DNA of 64,000 nucleotides from Ailanthus altissimus (Eukaryota > Streptophyta > Magnoliopsida > Sapindales > Simaroubaceae), in the NCBI GenBank assembly GCA_946807835.1, contig OX327706.1, positions 21,937,001 to 22,001,000 of the forward strand, in the 5' to 3' direction. Within the stretch, counting starts at the first letter, position 1. Each line of letters starts with the position of its first letter. The position numbers were made by a program, and so were the translations under genes. Shown piece by piece: positions 22,222-34,961 of the stretch. The notes below the pieces were generated by a model. That model ran no database searches and was not told where the DNA came from. It was given only the letters and a program-made list of their open reading frames with translations.

Positions 22222-25200
22222 ACTCTCTCTCACACACACGTTACTATTGCTCTTCAATTATCATTTTTGGTTTTGCTTTAGAATGTAATTTTACTTTGGC
22301 AAATGTAAATGTGGCACACACCATAATGATCATACCTCAACCCCACTCTGAATTTCTGATGGGATTAAGTGGCATCCGAAAATATCAATTTATGTGGGCT
22401 CTCAATGAATATATGATTGAGGTCAAATGTAGGTTCTTCTGATTTTCACATGGTTTCAAGAATAGGATGAAATATATATTTCAGTCAACTCATACAGTAA
22501 AATGAAAAATCTGCATTGATGCTGCTGGACTGGAATGAAGGAGATAAAAGAATTGACAAAACTCAGCTGTTTGTAATTGGTCCAAACTTAAAATTGTGCC
22601 TTTAACTTAGTGCTGATTTTGGTCTAGTCTGTTCATATTCGATGCTACAATAAATTTGTCAAATACTAAATGTTGCATTCTGGAAAACGTCGAGAAAGCT
22701 TTATTTATGAAGAAGATAGTGAGAACACGAATAATATAAAAAAGTGATGGCCCATTAACTGAAACAACTAGAAATGAAACAAAAAAATTAAAAAAAAAAT
22801 AAGAAAACAAGACGAAGAAGTCAAACAATGACATAGCAGATAGTGTCATGGGCGTGAAAAACTCAGCACGCTGACCTGGTTTCTGTGAATTGAAAATGCA
22901 AGGGAACTCATCCTTCTGCTTACAAGAAATTGAAAGTACTTCAGATATCTTCTACGTGGAGGCTTTTCTATTGTCCAAATTACTGACGTTTCTAAATACA
23001 GTTTGAATTTTGTTTTAAGAAATTCGCAAATAGATTCATTCAACACAGAAGGAAAAAACTTGTAGAAAACAAAAAATTCTTACTTTCGGTCAGTTTACTT
23101 GAATTCTTAAAAAGAAAATAAATACATCGATCATTTCAATGAAATTTGTTGTTAATAAGACTTGAAACAGCTGCAAATGAATACATGGATTCATTCAACA
23201 TGGATCATGTTTTAATTTCAATATTTGGTAGGTTTTACTTTTACTTTTATTTATTGATATTTTACGTCCCTATTATTTGTTCAGTGCGTAATGGAAGAAA
23301 ATAACTGAGAATTGACTACCAATAACTGGGGTTTAGACTTTAGAATTTCTCGAATCTGCAATTGACATAAGAAAACTGAATAATTTGCATTTTTCATTTT
23401 TACTTGTATGCGTGTTCCACGCGTACATACAAGTGTTTAACGCGTAACGTGCTACTCATGAAAGTTTTGACAATGATCGAACTTTGTGGCTGCCTTTGCC
23501 ATTTCAACCCTGCAACTTCTTTTTATCATATATAATTATTCTGCTGCAACCCTAATGTTCATTTTTTTTAATTGTTTTTGTCAAATAATATCTCATAATA
23601 GCAATTCCTTGAAAAACAAAATTGTCTGTTGTAACTTCTAAAATTTTAATGAATTACTTTTGAGATGCCATTCTTTAATAAGATAAAACCATCACAAACA
23701 ACCTATCACTAGTAACTATTTTGCCAAGAAAAGCAAATTCTTTGTAATTATAGGAGAGCCAAAAAATAAAAAATAGAAAGCATGAATGATATTTAATGAT
23801 ATGGGTTACTAAAATTGCAAAATATTCACATATTGAAATATATATAAGAAATTACAGTGTCAATTTAGTTATGCTTTAAACCGTAACTAGTCACATTTAA
23901 CATGCATGTTAATAATGCGGCGGCAGCGCCACCTTGCCGCAATCTAAATGAGTGGAGCCAGATAAGATGATTAATCATTGCAAATTGTTTTCGTAATGAA
24001 TTTGCTAATTAACTTGATGTACACTTAAATTTCTGTCCGGTTTCTTTGGTAAAATGGATAATTCTTCCACAACTTGGAAGTTTGAATAATCAAATCAAAA
24101 TTAACACAAATCAAAGAATTGTTTCTGCTCAGCAGGCTGTAGGGCCACGAAATTAAACAGAGTAAACGACAGGATTTTTCGTCGTTATGACCATGTGGCC
24201 GTTTAGCCGTTATACAAGTTTTAGGTGTCTTAATTACTAGAATAAAATAAATATATCGGCTTGACTTTCTATAAATCTGATCGGAAATTCCAAACTGGAG
24301 AATTTATAAAACATTCCCATAAATAGTCAAGAGTTTGACAGAGAAAAAAAGGAGAAAATAAAATAAAATAAAGGTTAAATAACATAGATTTTAAGATAAT
24401 GGATTAAAAGTCAAGATTGATGGGTGGTTAAATTCCACATTTGTGCTTTTATATCAAGATAGCATCGTATACTTTACGTTACTTTAAAAAAATATATTAT
24501 GAGGTGGAAATTGGAAAATGATAGCCAGTTCTACTTCTGAATAGGTTACCAACTAATACAGTGTCCAAATTAAGATAATTTTAGTTTTAGGTGAAAGGAA
24601 AAAGAAAATGAGCATAGATGCCATGCTCATGCATCCCATACTCTGTCATCTTTGTCTCGACTCTCCTCAAAGTTTCATTTACGCGCACTTACATCTCTTA
24701 AAATTACATCCTCTAAACCAACTACAACTAATATCCAATGCTTTTTTTCCCTTATTAAGAAAATAATTAATGTTAAATATTAAAATTATGATTTTTTTAG
24801 CTTTTTGAATTTTAGATTTGAAATTTGTTGTGCAAATAAAAAAAGAAAAGGATAAAGAATATTTAAACCTTTAAAATTTCAAAAAAATGATATACATACA
24901 TAAATATTTTTAAAAATCTCATCGAGATTCTTATCATGTAACAATTTTTTTTTATTTTAATAAAAAAATAACAAAAATAGTAAAAGGATTACTATACCCC
25001 TATTTTGAGTTAAGGCTATTTATTAGCCATCCACGTGGTTTTTGGAATCTTCACCATCTCTATAATTCATCATCCTAGTTATGTCAATGAAGTTTCATGG
25101 CCTTAATTGGCTTATTAATTAGTTGTATTAAAGTTACAAAAAAAAATCATATCAAATCACTACAATCGACACTCTTTAGTATTGACACTTTTTTTCAACC

Positions 25201-25300
25201 TTTTTTCATTAATTTTTTTGGAATCCACGGATCAGCTCACACGATGGTGAGAGCTACGAACTATGGGATTGAAAAATGTGAAGATGGTGATTAAAAATCA
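22222..25300. other. Intergenic DNA, nothing recognised
   Basis: No gene, RNA gene or repeat boundary can be supported. A GC-rich patch with GCGGCGGCAGCGCC sits near 23920, and the 24150-24260 part is less AT-rich than its surroundings. Open frames at 22607-23046 (minus) have no recognisable homology. Confidence 0.4.
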
Positions 25301-25303
25301 TAT

Positions 25304-25856
25304 TGAAGATGGTCTAGAGTCAAGCAAATAAGAAAGAAAACACATGGCAAAGGTGCAGAGTTGCATGGAGCGCGAGAAGAAAGCTTAAGATAAAAAGTCA
25401 AGGTGGGGGCGCGGGAAAATGGTGCCTTAGTGCTAAGAAGTCGAATCCAATGCCATAGCTCTAGGTTTCTACCTAAGGGGGCTTTGAGGCGGCACCACGA
25501 CGCCAAGGTGATTCCTTTTCGAATTTTAGTCTTTTAAGTTGTTTAAACTTCCATTTCTTAATGTAACTCGGACTATAGTTTACTTAGGATATATAAAGCT
25601 ATAAAAAGGGCCTTATTGTGACTTGAAAGATGTCATTATCATCACCAAATTAAGAGCATTCAATTATAATCTCTTAAAAAAAATCTTTGTGATCATTGAA
25701 ATAATAAAAGAAGTGTGAATCTTGATCCATCGTGAATATACACAATTGCCAAACAACGAAAATCTTGTGTGTGTTTTCTTATTCTTGCTTTCTCTTAACT
25801 TCTCATATTCTCTTTATATCTATAATTCATCATACTTGTGAGTGTTTTTCACAACA
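25304..25856 (+). repeat. 5' LTR of a dead copia element (left edge approximate)
   Basis: The right edge is clear: TTTTTCACAACA ends at 25856 and is followed by the primer-site sequence TGGTATCAGAAC (25860-25871). The left edge (TGAAGATGGTC) is a guess. The block near 25705-25770 (reading TGTGAATCTTGATCCATCGTG) resembles parts of the LTR-like pieces at 37771 and 52263. Confidence 0.55.
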
Positions 25857-25884
25857 AATTGGTATCAGAACTTGGTTATACGAT

Positions 25885-26690
25885 CATGGCATCACATAAA
25901 TATGAAGTTGAGAAATTCAACAAGTAAAATGACTTCAATCTATAGAAGGTCAAGGTTATGATCTTGTTGGTGAGTTAATGGTTAAATTTAACCCTTAAAG
26001 AGAGAAATATCCAACAACGAGGAAAAACCAAAGACATCAAACTTGATTTTAATATTGAAACCATTCAAAAGAAGGCCCATAGCATAATTGTTTTGTCGCT
26101 GAGTGATGAAGTCTTTATGGAGGTAGTTAGGGAGAAGATGACAATAAGTCTTTGGAAGAAATGTGATAACCTATACATGATAAAATCACTAGTTAATCGT
26201 CTGTATAATAAGAAAAAGTTGTATCAGCTAATCATAGCTGAAGGAATTGCAATCAAAGAACACATAAATGCCTTCCATAAAATCATCATCGATTTAGAAA
26301 TGATTGCTGCGAAGATTAAGAATGAAGATAAAAGTGTCATCTTATTAAGTTTCCTCCTTGGAGTTATGAACACTTTATTAACACCATTTTCTATGATAGA
26401 GAGTCTTTGATGATGATAGACGTTGAAGCATCAATGAACTTGAAAGAGTTGGGAAAAAAAGTAAAGCCTAATGGTAATTGGCTGTAAGAGAAAGGCTTGA
26501 AATTAGAGAAAGAAAGTCTAAGAGAAATTCAAGATCGAAGTTTAGAAGCCAATCTAAAAAGTGCTACTACTGTAAGAAGGAATAACACTTCATTAAGGAT
26601 TGTTCAGAAAAGAAAGGTAAGATGAAAGACAAGAAAGCTAAGGAAGGAGATGCTTCAATTGCCTATGAAGAAAGTTGTGATAGTGCAAAG
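25885..26690 (+). pseudogene. Copia gag region, broken
   Basis: Reading from the ATG at 25886 gives a copia gag start (KYEVEKFNK) with early stops. An open piece at 26093-26410 carries the gag core (SLSDEVFMEVVREK, SLVNRLYNKKKLYQL, EHINAFHKIIIDLE). A zinc-knuckle remnant (CYYCKKE) lies near 26560. The frame is cut at 26690 by a solo LTR and continues at 29122. Confidence 0.85.
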
Positions 26691-29116
26691 TGTTGAGTGT
26701 TTATCATAGAGTGTGTGATTATACGAGTGTATGCGTAATTTCAAAAATTACTATATGCGCAGCGGAAGCATGTTACAAAATACACTCATTTTAACAATTT
26801 GAACATATATCACATATATGCATAAGTATAACAATTATACAATAATAAATGATGAATAATATTGTATTATAACATAATGTAAAATACTTACCTAATGAAG
26901 GTAGCTTTACAAATTCTTCAAGTATTTCACCAATCCATGTGAAGAGCTCACCTTGAAGTATATGTTGAACAATTCCAGTCCATAACTTTTGGTGGGATTA
27001 AGGAGCTAGAATGGTAGCTTAGTGTTTAGAATTTTCAGCACTTGTATTCAAACTCTTTTGAATACAATTTTGTTTCTTAAATGAAGATGGTAAATATTTT
27101 CTATACAACTCTTGTATAAATTAAAAATCTTTAACATACAACTCTTGTATATTAATCTTAGAAACAATTTCTACATGATAATTATTTTGAACAACTCTTT
27201 GCAAAATAATTATCTTTTTCTTCATTTACATAACATTCATTTTTGGTCATCCATTAAAGAAGGAGATGAAGAGAAGTTTGTTTATTTTTCAACACTTGAA
27301 AGAATAAAACTCAAAGAACTCTCTCTTACCTCTCTTCCTTGCCATTGCCAAATCCTTCTCCCAAAATTGAATGAAATGAATGAATTCAATTGTTTTGCCA
27401 AAAATTCATTTTGTTTATTCAACACTTTGATTAAACAAAATAAACAAAATGAAGTGCTCCACCAATTTTATTGTTGGTCTCCCATTTAAAATTAATTAAA
27501 CCAAGCACTAGAATAATGGTCACCAAAATTAATCTTTACCTAACAATTATAATTACTTTAATTATAATGGGTAATTAAATTGCCAACATCTCAGCCACTC
27601 ATTGTATTAAAATACAATGCCATGATCTATATATATTATAATATTATCTAATAATATAATAATAATAATATATTATTTAATTATTCAAAACAATTTTGAA
27701 TAATTACTTTTTACCTTACTAATTTTTAATACCATGGTTAAATGGTAAAAAAGTAAAATCAAATCATGGAACAAATTTTGTCATTTATCAATATTCTATT
27801 AATTAACAACCCATGTTAATTAATTAAGTGATGTACTTAACAATTAAGTCTTGACAAATGTACAATCCGAGGGATCCCTAAACAATCGTTCTCTTTTGCT
27901 GAAATTTATTGGATCGAACTATTTAATCCAATCCGCTACCCCAGTGCACAACGAGTATACTTCATATTGTGAGACTCTCTAGGTCCACACCTAATTTGTC
28001 ATATAGAGCTCCTCCATACGTCCGTAAACAATGTCCCACACACACGTTACGGATATTACAAATTAGCATGTTAGACCATACAAGTTGAGGTTATTACATA
28101 TTCGTATAATCTTTCCATCATTTATATCCTTGAAGAGCAGAGATATAGATCATCACCGTCAAATCTCTATTTGCTCAACCACGAACTTATCTCCAGATTT
28201 ATATTTCATAAAAAAATATCCACAAACACTTTTGTGATATTGTTTATTCCTCCGGAATATCTTTTCCGAGGTTTATGCTTGCGGCCACAAGACTTTCTGA
28301 AATACAATCTTAGAGCATTAGGATATACAACTCACTCATATGAGCTGATGGATCCCATATCTACGCACACCGAACTCCATGAGCATCGGACCATACCCAA
28401 CGACACCCAGCGGTCAGACCATGAAAGGTTTCTGACATGTGTGGAACCAAAGCATGGTGGATCACTCACAAGCCCACCGTGGCGCTCAGGTCAAAGGACC
28501 ACAAATACTACTCAACTTGGAAGACCTTCCATTGACGGCTTTATGAGATGTGTATTGGATGTCTTCGTGAGTCTGTTCAATATCCAGTCCTTACTGAATA
28601 TCTGCATCTCTATACGAGCTTCCTACTAAGCTCATGGTTTGCTAAGACTAACCATCTGGACCATCCAGATATAGACATACACTAATCTATAATAATGGGT
28701 TTCACCGATGGACCCGCATCGATGAAATTAGATCAGGAACATTATGTTTGAGAACATACTTGCATAATAATATTTCTTAGCACCATCTGCAACTCATTGC
28801 AGCTATATCATTACTAATATATTCTCAGGTCATTGTCCCATTTCAGACAAGGCTCTAACTCATTAGATTTTACTAACTCTTAGTACCACTAACTTTTAGT
28901 GTTTATAAATATTAGCGTTGTTAACTCTTAGCCCTGGTCTAAACTCTTTTAGACCAAATCTGAACTCCTTCAGATCATACAATGTCTAAAACGTTACAAG
29001 CATCTTACCATTTAATAAAAATAATATTAACGATTTTATTAGAAATAATAATTGTATAAATACAATCACTATATATTTATACATTATGGGATGGCACGTA
29101 AGCACAAATCCCAACA
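26691..29116 (-). mobile_element. Solo LTR of the 2.4-kb-LTR copia family
   Basis: 2,426 bp, reverse-oriented match to the 5' LTR at 906-3325, with TG...CA ends. It is flanked by the target duplication CAAAG (26686-26690 and 29117-29121). No internal region is present, so it most likely arose by LTR-LTR recombination. The 152-codon open frame at 28171-28629 is part of the LTR, not a gene. Removing the LTR and one CAAAG rejoins the host copia frame (YEESCDSAK then TLVASYERS). Confidence 0.95.
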
Positions 29117-29121
29117 CAAAG

Positions 29122-30300
29122 ACCTTAGTCGCTTCTTATGAGAGAAGTTTTGGTGAATGGATACTAGATTTTGGTTGTATCTTCTATATATGTCCAAATA
29201 AAGTCTTGTTTACCAATTATCATCCCATTAATAGTGGTAAATTATTAATGGGGAATGACATGGCCTATCAAGTTATTGCGATTGGTAGTGTTAGGTTGAA
29301 ATTGCATGATATGAAGGTTAGAGGGCTGCTAGAAGTTAAACATGTTCTTGATCTTAAAAGGAACTTAATTTCTCTCAATATGTTGGATCGGACTAGGTGT
29401 TCATTCAAAGTAAAGAATGAGATTCTGAAGGTATTAAAGGGTTTTATGGTAGTTGTAAAATTATGGCATATGTGTTACTTAAAGAGGTAATAAGTAGCTC
29501 TACATCAAGTTCTGTTAATGATAATAATATACAGACCAAATTATGGCATCTAAGATTAGCTCACCTAAGTGAAAATAAATCTAAAGAAATTGTATGATCA
29601 ATGGGTATTTGACAAGGATAAGTTCTAGCTATTAAAGTTTTGTGATGACTTTTGGGGGCTTATATAGACTGTCACTTATTATGGAGCTAAGTACTTTTTT
29701 ATATATTTATAGATGACTATTTTAAAAAGTTGTTGGTATATATGTTGAAGAGAAAAGAGCAAGTGTTAGAGACCTTCAAAATATTAAAGGCTTTTGTAGA
29801 GAATTAACCCAGTGAGAAAATCAAGAAACTTAAAATAGATAATGTTCTCAAGTTTTGCAGTAGGAATTTGATAACTTTTATGTCAAGCATGGGATCATAA
29901 GGCACAAAATAGTGAGGTCAAGATCACAACATAATGGTCTTGCATAAAAGATGAATATGACCTTACTTGAGAGAGTAAGATGCATTATGCATGTTGACTA
30001 ACACATGAGTGTCTAAAATATTTTGGGGTAAGGTAGCAATCACAATAGCCTATTTGATCAACATGAGTTCTTCTTCAACAATTGACTTTAAGACACTAAA
30101 AGAAAAGTGATTAAGCAACCCTCTAAAATACAATCACATGGCGTTCGGTGCCATTGATCTTGGGCTTTATAAAAATGTCGCCATGGAGAATGTAAGGAGA
30201 GTCGAGATGAGTTTGATGGAGGACTTCAATGATAATGATGATGATGATGATGATGAGAGGAAGAAGATTATAGATGTTGACAATGATAAGTATTAGAGGA
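29122..30300 (+). pseudogene. Copia protease and integrase remnant
   Basis: The open piece to 29488 shows the copia protease region (WILDFGCIFYICPN, where the usual DSG active site reads DFG; then VKHVLDLKRNLISL). It is followed by the pre-integrase motif LWHLRLAH (29540) and integrase fragments (IDDYFKKLLVYMLKRKEQ, 29710). The end near 30110 reads SNPLKYNHM, after which homology is lost. A GAT repeat lies at 30233-30256. RT, RNase H and a 3' LTR were not found. Confidence 0.8.
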
Positions 30301-32050
30301 AATAAATTTTATTTTTATTTTTTAGTTCCTCTTCCTAGTATTTCTTTTTGTGCTATAAATGTAGTAAGTGAATTTTGTTCTTTTTTTCATGGTCTTTGAT
30401 TAGTTTTAGTGGAAGCGATAAATATGATATTCAACCTTTGTATAATCTCCATTTTGAATTGAAACTAGTTTCTCAAGATTTAATGTGGTTGATTGATTGC
30501 TAGAAATTGTGCAGCTTTTGAATAAGGAATTGATTGAATAAAGCAGCTTTGATGCAGCCAATTAATAAGCTTACGATTTGTATTTGATTTGTTCATTGGA
30601 GATGGATGGATGCACTTGAATAAAGCAAATTTGCTTTAAAGTATTTTTGGTCTAACTTTTGTAATTTTCTACCATAGTTAAGAAAGGTTTTAGAAGATTT
30701 AGTGAAGAAGAAAAAGAATAGGATGAAGAAAATGATGTCATATTTTGATTGAAGAAAGATTGAATTTTTTATTTTTTTATTATATACATAAAAATCTTTA
30801 CTTGATAGACGTTTTAATAAAAAATTTAAAATTATTAAAATATATTTCATTTTCTTAAATTATTAAAGTTCTACACGTCTTTTTGTTCTTTTCTAAAGAA
30901 AATTCTAACGAGACGCAGCCCAAAATATCTCGACCTAAAAAAAAAAATCTGATGGGTGCCCATTATAATTTTATGAAAATAATCTGTAAAATTCAGGAAG
31001 ATGACATGATGGTCTCTGAAAAGCTACTGGTTCACATGTGAGGAAATAGGATTAGATGATAAGCTATAGTATTATAGTGTTTCTGCAGCATCCTCTCTCA
31101 TTCTCTCTATGTACATACTGTGCTGACTATTCTTTCTAGAATTGATAGCAGGGAGCCAAACTTTTTGAAAAATCGAGCATTATAAATAACCACAGAATTG
31201 CCGCAGAGAACGATGAAACGTTGGCCTCGGATAGCAACAACATGATAATGAGATATACGCGGACTCCACCGCCTAGACTACGAAACTTTACACCGAAATG
31301 CATGAAATGTGGTGGAAGCTTAATTTGTTAGGCAGATTTTTAGATACCTAAGTAAGTCATGACCTCAAAATAGATCAAGTACAGTCTTACCACAGCAGTG
31401 GCTCTCGGCAGATATTATACACATCCCTTGTGAAAAGGTGAAGAACTGGGATTTGTTAAAAGTTTTTCGTTTTAGCTAAGGTATTGTAAGGGATTTGGAT
31501 TGTTTGAGTTCTTATTAAGTTCATTAACTTAGTTAATGAATAATAAAAATTAGTATTTAATGAATAATTTTTTTCTCTTAATATTTAAAAATAAGTTTAC
31601 AAGCTAGTCTTAAAACTTATCCTTATCTTATACTGCAAAGTTGAGCTTTTTCTTTTTATAATTTTTTTTGGGTAGAGAAAAGAGGTGATGACTGATGATT
31701 ATCTTCTATTAAATTACATTAACTATCTAACATGAACAGCACCCTTCACGCCTTTAAATAGTACTGGTTCCTTCCGAATTAGATCCACGCACGGCCCTCT
31801 CTCTCTCTTTTGTACAGAATAGAAGTAACGCTTTTGACCATCTAGTGCATCATAAATTCAATCTTTTATGATGATGATGCATTTGTCCTGTCATGAGACC
31901 CTAAACAAAAAAAAAACCAATAAAAAAGGAAAGAAAGCAAGGAAGTAAAATAATAATAATAACAATTAATAGCGATGAAAAGAAGCAATAAAATTTGCCT
32001 AGTGTTAGGTGGGAAAGGGAAAGGACGAGCCAATTTTAACCTAAACCGGC
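30301..32050. other. Intergenic DNA upstream of HSFB1
   Basis: No gene is supported. The minus-strand frame 30593-30850 is low-complexity. The region beyond about 31700 probably forms part of the HSFB1 promoter. Confidence 0.4.
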
Positions 32051-32059
32051 TTCTACATC

Positions 32060-32435
32060 CTTCTTCCTTTTCTTCTTCTTCTCATAGAAAAGGTCAAAAA
32101 CGGTGAAATCCACGTGTCAAATAAAAACTATCATTTTAGAAACTAGATAGAAGCTTCCTTGAAGATACGACCAAGAAAAATACTGCCCACCAATTTGGTG
32201 AATATAAAATAAAACAAAAATCCAGGATTTCCCATTTCCCACCTCTTGCTCTCACTTATCTTCTTAGCTTCGAAACCTGAAAGGAGATTCAACTGGGAGT
32301 GTTTGTTTCCTCTTTCTCTCTTTCCTTTCATTAATTTTTTTTGTAGTGTTTCTCCAAATTTCTAGAACCCACGTCACTTTCTCTTGTCTGGCTCCTTCTC
32401 CCTTTATAAGAGTCCCGTGCAAGATTTAACAGAGG
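32060..32435 (+). promoter_or_regulatory. HSFB1 promoter elements
   Basis: Seen in order: a reverse-strand GAAGAAGAA motif (TTCTTCTTC at 32070-32078), the TL1-type site bound by HSFB1/TBF1 in Arabidopsis; a G-box CACGTG (32111-32116); a two-unit heat-shock element TTCTAGAA (32360-32367); and a TATA sequence TTTATAAG (32404-32411). The TATA position puts the transcript start near 32435, upstream of both uORFs. Use of each site is inferred from motif and position only. Confidence 0.55.
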
Positions 32436-32464
32436 ATAATAGTTTTGCATATTTCGGAGAAGTT

Positions 32465-32539
32465 ATGGTCGTTGCCTTGTATAAACCAATTCATTTAGCC
32501 ACAGAACTCGTTTTGGTGATTGCTCATGGAAGCAGATAG
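32465..32539 (+). CDS. HSFB1 uORF1 (24 codons)
   Basis: This short ORF in the HSFB1 leader begins MVVALYKPIH and stops at TAG 32537-32539. It is in a different frame from uORF2 and overlaps it by 14 bases, so ribosomes ending here would need to back up or leak past it to use uORF2. Arabidopsis TBF1/HSFB1 also carries two leader uORFs. Confidence 0.7.
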   Translation: MVVALYKPIHLATELVLVIAHGSR

Positions 32540-32648
32540 GAGCATACGTAGTAACGATCTTGTTCAGTCAAGGGTTTTTCTTTCCGGGTTCTACTGCTGG
32601 GGCTGGGAATTCCTCACTGCTCTCTTGCTCTTTAGTTGTTCCATCTAA
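32526..32648 (+). CDS. HSFB1 uORF2, conserved-peptide uORF (40 codons)
   Basis: The ORF starts at ATG 32526 and stops at TAA 32646-32648, 155 bases before the HSFB1 start codon. Its centre reads FLSGFYCWGWEFLTALLL (18-35). From memory this is the aromatic-rich peptide conserved in leaders of HSFB1/TBF1 genes, where it holds back translation of the main ORF and is relieved during immune induction. Aromatic residues are F18, F22, Y23, W25, W27, F29 and F36. There is no other ATG between it and the main start. Function here is inferred from that similarity. Confidence 0.85.
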   Translation: MEADRSIRSNDLVQSRVFLSGFYCWGWEFLTALLLFSCSI

Positions 32649-32803
32649 GAAACTAAATAATCATTCCCCGTGATATAGGTTTTAGCTTTACCCAAAGCAA
32701 TATTTAGGTTTAATTTCATTTCCATTTTCTGTAATTAGTTTTGTTAGATTTTCCCCAAAAGGGTAATAATCTTGGGGGTTGGTGAGGGGCAAATAGGGAA
32801 GAA

Positions 32804-34961
32804 ATGTCGCAAAGGTCGGTTCCGGCGCCGTTTCTGATGAAGACGTACCAGCTGGTGGACGATCCGAGCACGGATGACGTGATATCGTGGAACGAAAGTG
32901 GCACCACTTTTATTGTTTGGAAAACTGCTGATTTTGCCAGGGATTTACTCCCCAATTACTTCAAGCACAACAACTTTTCAAGCTTTGTTCGCCAACTCAA
33001 TACTTATGTAAGCCACCTTTCTCCTTTAATTCCTTCCATTTAATTTTGAAATTTGACCCACCTCGTGCTAATTGAATTATATGTCTATTTTTTATTACAA
33101 GAAAAAGATACGAACATTCATAATTTGGTGGTAAATATAACTTTTCTGATTGTTATTTTCTCCATTTCTTTGGCAAACGAACAAAGAATTAAGATATGGG
33201 TAGTACGATATTTTTCTTTTCTTCCATGAAATAGTTTTATATATTAAAAACGCTACAAATTATTCGATTTAGAAGTTTCAATCGATATAAATAAAATACC
33301 AGGGCCCGACAATTCACACTTTGGGTCAGTATATATGATGGAGTAGGACCTTTAGGTGTGTAAACAAAGGATCAATTCTCCTATGGGAAGTCATCATGAT
33401 ATACATCTTATTGCAGTGTCTCTCAACTAACTTTATCGTAACATACCACAGTAAACGCACGTTATACATACGTCTGTAATTTATTTGAAGTACACTTTTC
33501 TTTGTCCATTTAAATAGAAATTTTGAATTTAAAGAAAACGCACACATTGTCAAATTTTAGGTGAGATGGCTTAGGTTTGTTGACTTTCCAGTGGTCCGAT
33601 GGTAGAATTCCATCTGGAATTCTCAGTATGCCAAATAATTCTACTTCTCCGACTGCTGTGCTGATTTGTCGTTCGAATCCGATCTAAACACAGCAATGAT
33701 GAATTAAATAAATATATTTAGTGATTGTTTGGTTAAATTTTTTTTTTTTAATTTTTGAATGATGTTTAGTTATTATAAGAGAAGAATTTTTATTTATAAA
33801 AGATTAAATTTTATATTATTAAGAGTAGAATTTTTTTTAATATTTACATAATGTTATATATATTTTAATAATATATTTTTTATAAAAATAAATTTTATTT
33901 AATTAATATTTTTTTAAAATCATCATATTCCTAATTTTCTTTTACCTTTATAATTATAATATTTTTATAAAATGATTATTTTATTTTTTTAAATAAATAA
34001 AAATATTATTTTATTTTAAATTTTTATATCAAATATAATAATTTATATTAATTTTTTTTAATTTTTAAAAAAAATTATATAATAGTTTTAAATTTATGTA
34101 AAAAATATTAAATTATTTAAAATTTAAATATAAAATTTATTAAGTACTTTTTATAATTTAATAATTATAATTTTTAATAATATACTAAATTAACTAAACG
34201 ATTTAATATTTTATACAAAATTTAATTGATAACTAAACACTTATATTTTTTCTTAAAAAGATTTATTTTCAAAAGCTTTACTTTAAAAAATTTTATATGA
34301 AAAATTCAACCCTTAATATTCGTCTTCTAATTTTCAGGGATTTCGGAAAACCGTGGCCGACAAATGGGAATTCGCCAATGAGAACTTTCGGCGAGGGCAT
34401 AAAGAACTATTAACCGAAATCTACCGCCGGAAAACGGTGACAGCCCCGTCAGCCACACAGGCGCCGGAGAAAGGGAAGGCCGCCTCGCCATCGAACTCGG
34501 GCGAGGATATGGGGTCCACGTCGACGTCAACACCGGACTCGAAGAACCAGGGATCGGTTGAGACGGCGAAGTTCGCGGGTCTCTCTGACGAGAACGCGAA
34601 ACTGAGAAGAGACAACGAGATGCTGAGCTCGGAACTGGCGCAGGCGAAGAAGCAGTGCGACGAGTTGATAACGTTTTTGACCGAGTACGTGAAGGTGGGG
34701 CCGGACCAGATCAATCGCATCATGCGGCAAGGTAGCTGCGGGTCGGGCGGCGAAGAATTGGCTGGTGACGTTGACGATCATGATGATGACGAAAGTAAGG
34801 GCGGTGGAGAGTTGAAACTGTTTGGGGTTTGGTTGAACTTGAAGGGGCAGCGGAAGAAGCGGGCCCGCGAAGAAACTAGTGTTGCATGTGGTGGGTCTCA
34901 GGAGATGAAGAATGTGGAGTTCCGTGCGCCGCTGATGAAAAGCAGCAAAGTCTGCAACTGA
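32804..34961 (+). CDS. HSFB1: Heat stress transcription factor B-1
   Basis: Exons 32804-33007 and 34338-34961 (GT-AG intron) give 275 aa. The winged-helix heat-shock DNA-binding domain spans about residues 8-100 ([16 protein letters not shown], split at the usual HSF intron site, then [14 protein letters not shown]). A coiled oligomerisation region follows (about 150-186). The class-B repressor motif LFGV is at 229-232 and a basic nuclear signal RKKRAR at 240-245. The C-terminus [13 protein letters not shown] agrees with HSFB1 and not with HSFB2 to B4. Class-B factors lack an activation domain; HSFB1/TBF1 controls heat and immune growth trade-offs. The leader carries two uORFs. Confidence 0.96.
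33591..33680 (+). other. tRNA-like relic in HSFB1 intron
   Basis: GTGGTCCGATGGTAGAAT (33591-33608) resembles the A-box region of plant tRNA-Gly, and GTTCGAATCC (33671-33680) is a good B-box. The spacing is too long and no acceptor stem pairs, so it is at most a decayed tRNA or tRNA-derived SINE. Confidence 0.3.
33712..34250. mobile_element. AT-rich MITE-like insertion in HSFB1 intron
   Basis: The AT-rich block is bounded by TGATTGTTTGGTTAAATTT on the left (33722) and, in reverse complement, AGTGTTTAGTTATCAATTAA on the right (near 34240). These share the GTTTRGTTA core and look like weak inverted ends. It is almost pure A/T inside and non-coding. Confidence 0.4.

Noticed and set aside
28171..28629. 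152-codon open frame
   Set aside because: It lies wholly in the solo LTR 26691-29116. The related frame in the LTR at 1559-1762 is shorter, and no protein family is seen.
34327..34781. Several minus-strand frames over the second HSFB1 exon
   Set aside because: GC-rich coding DNA often leaves the other strand open; the + strand exon fits HSFB1 throughout.
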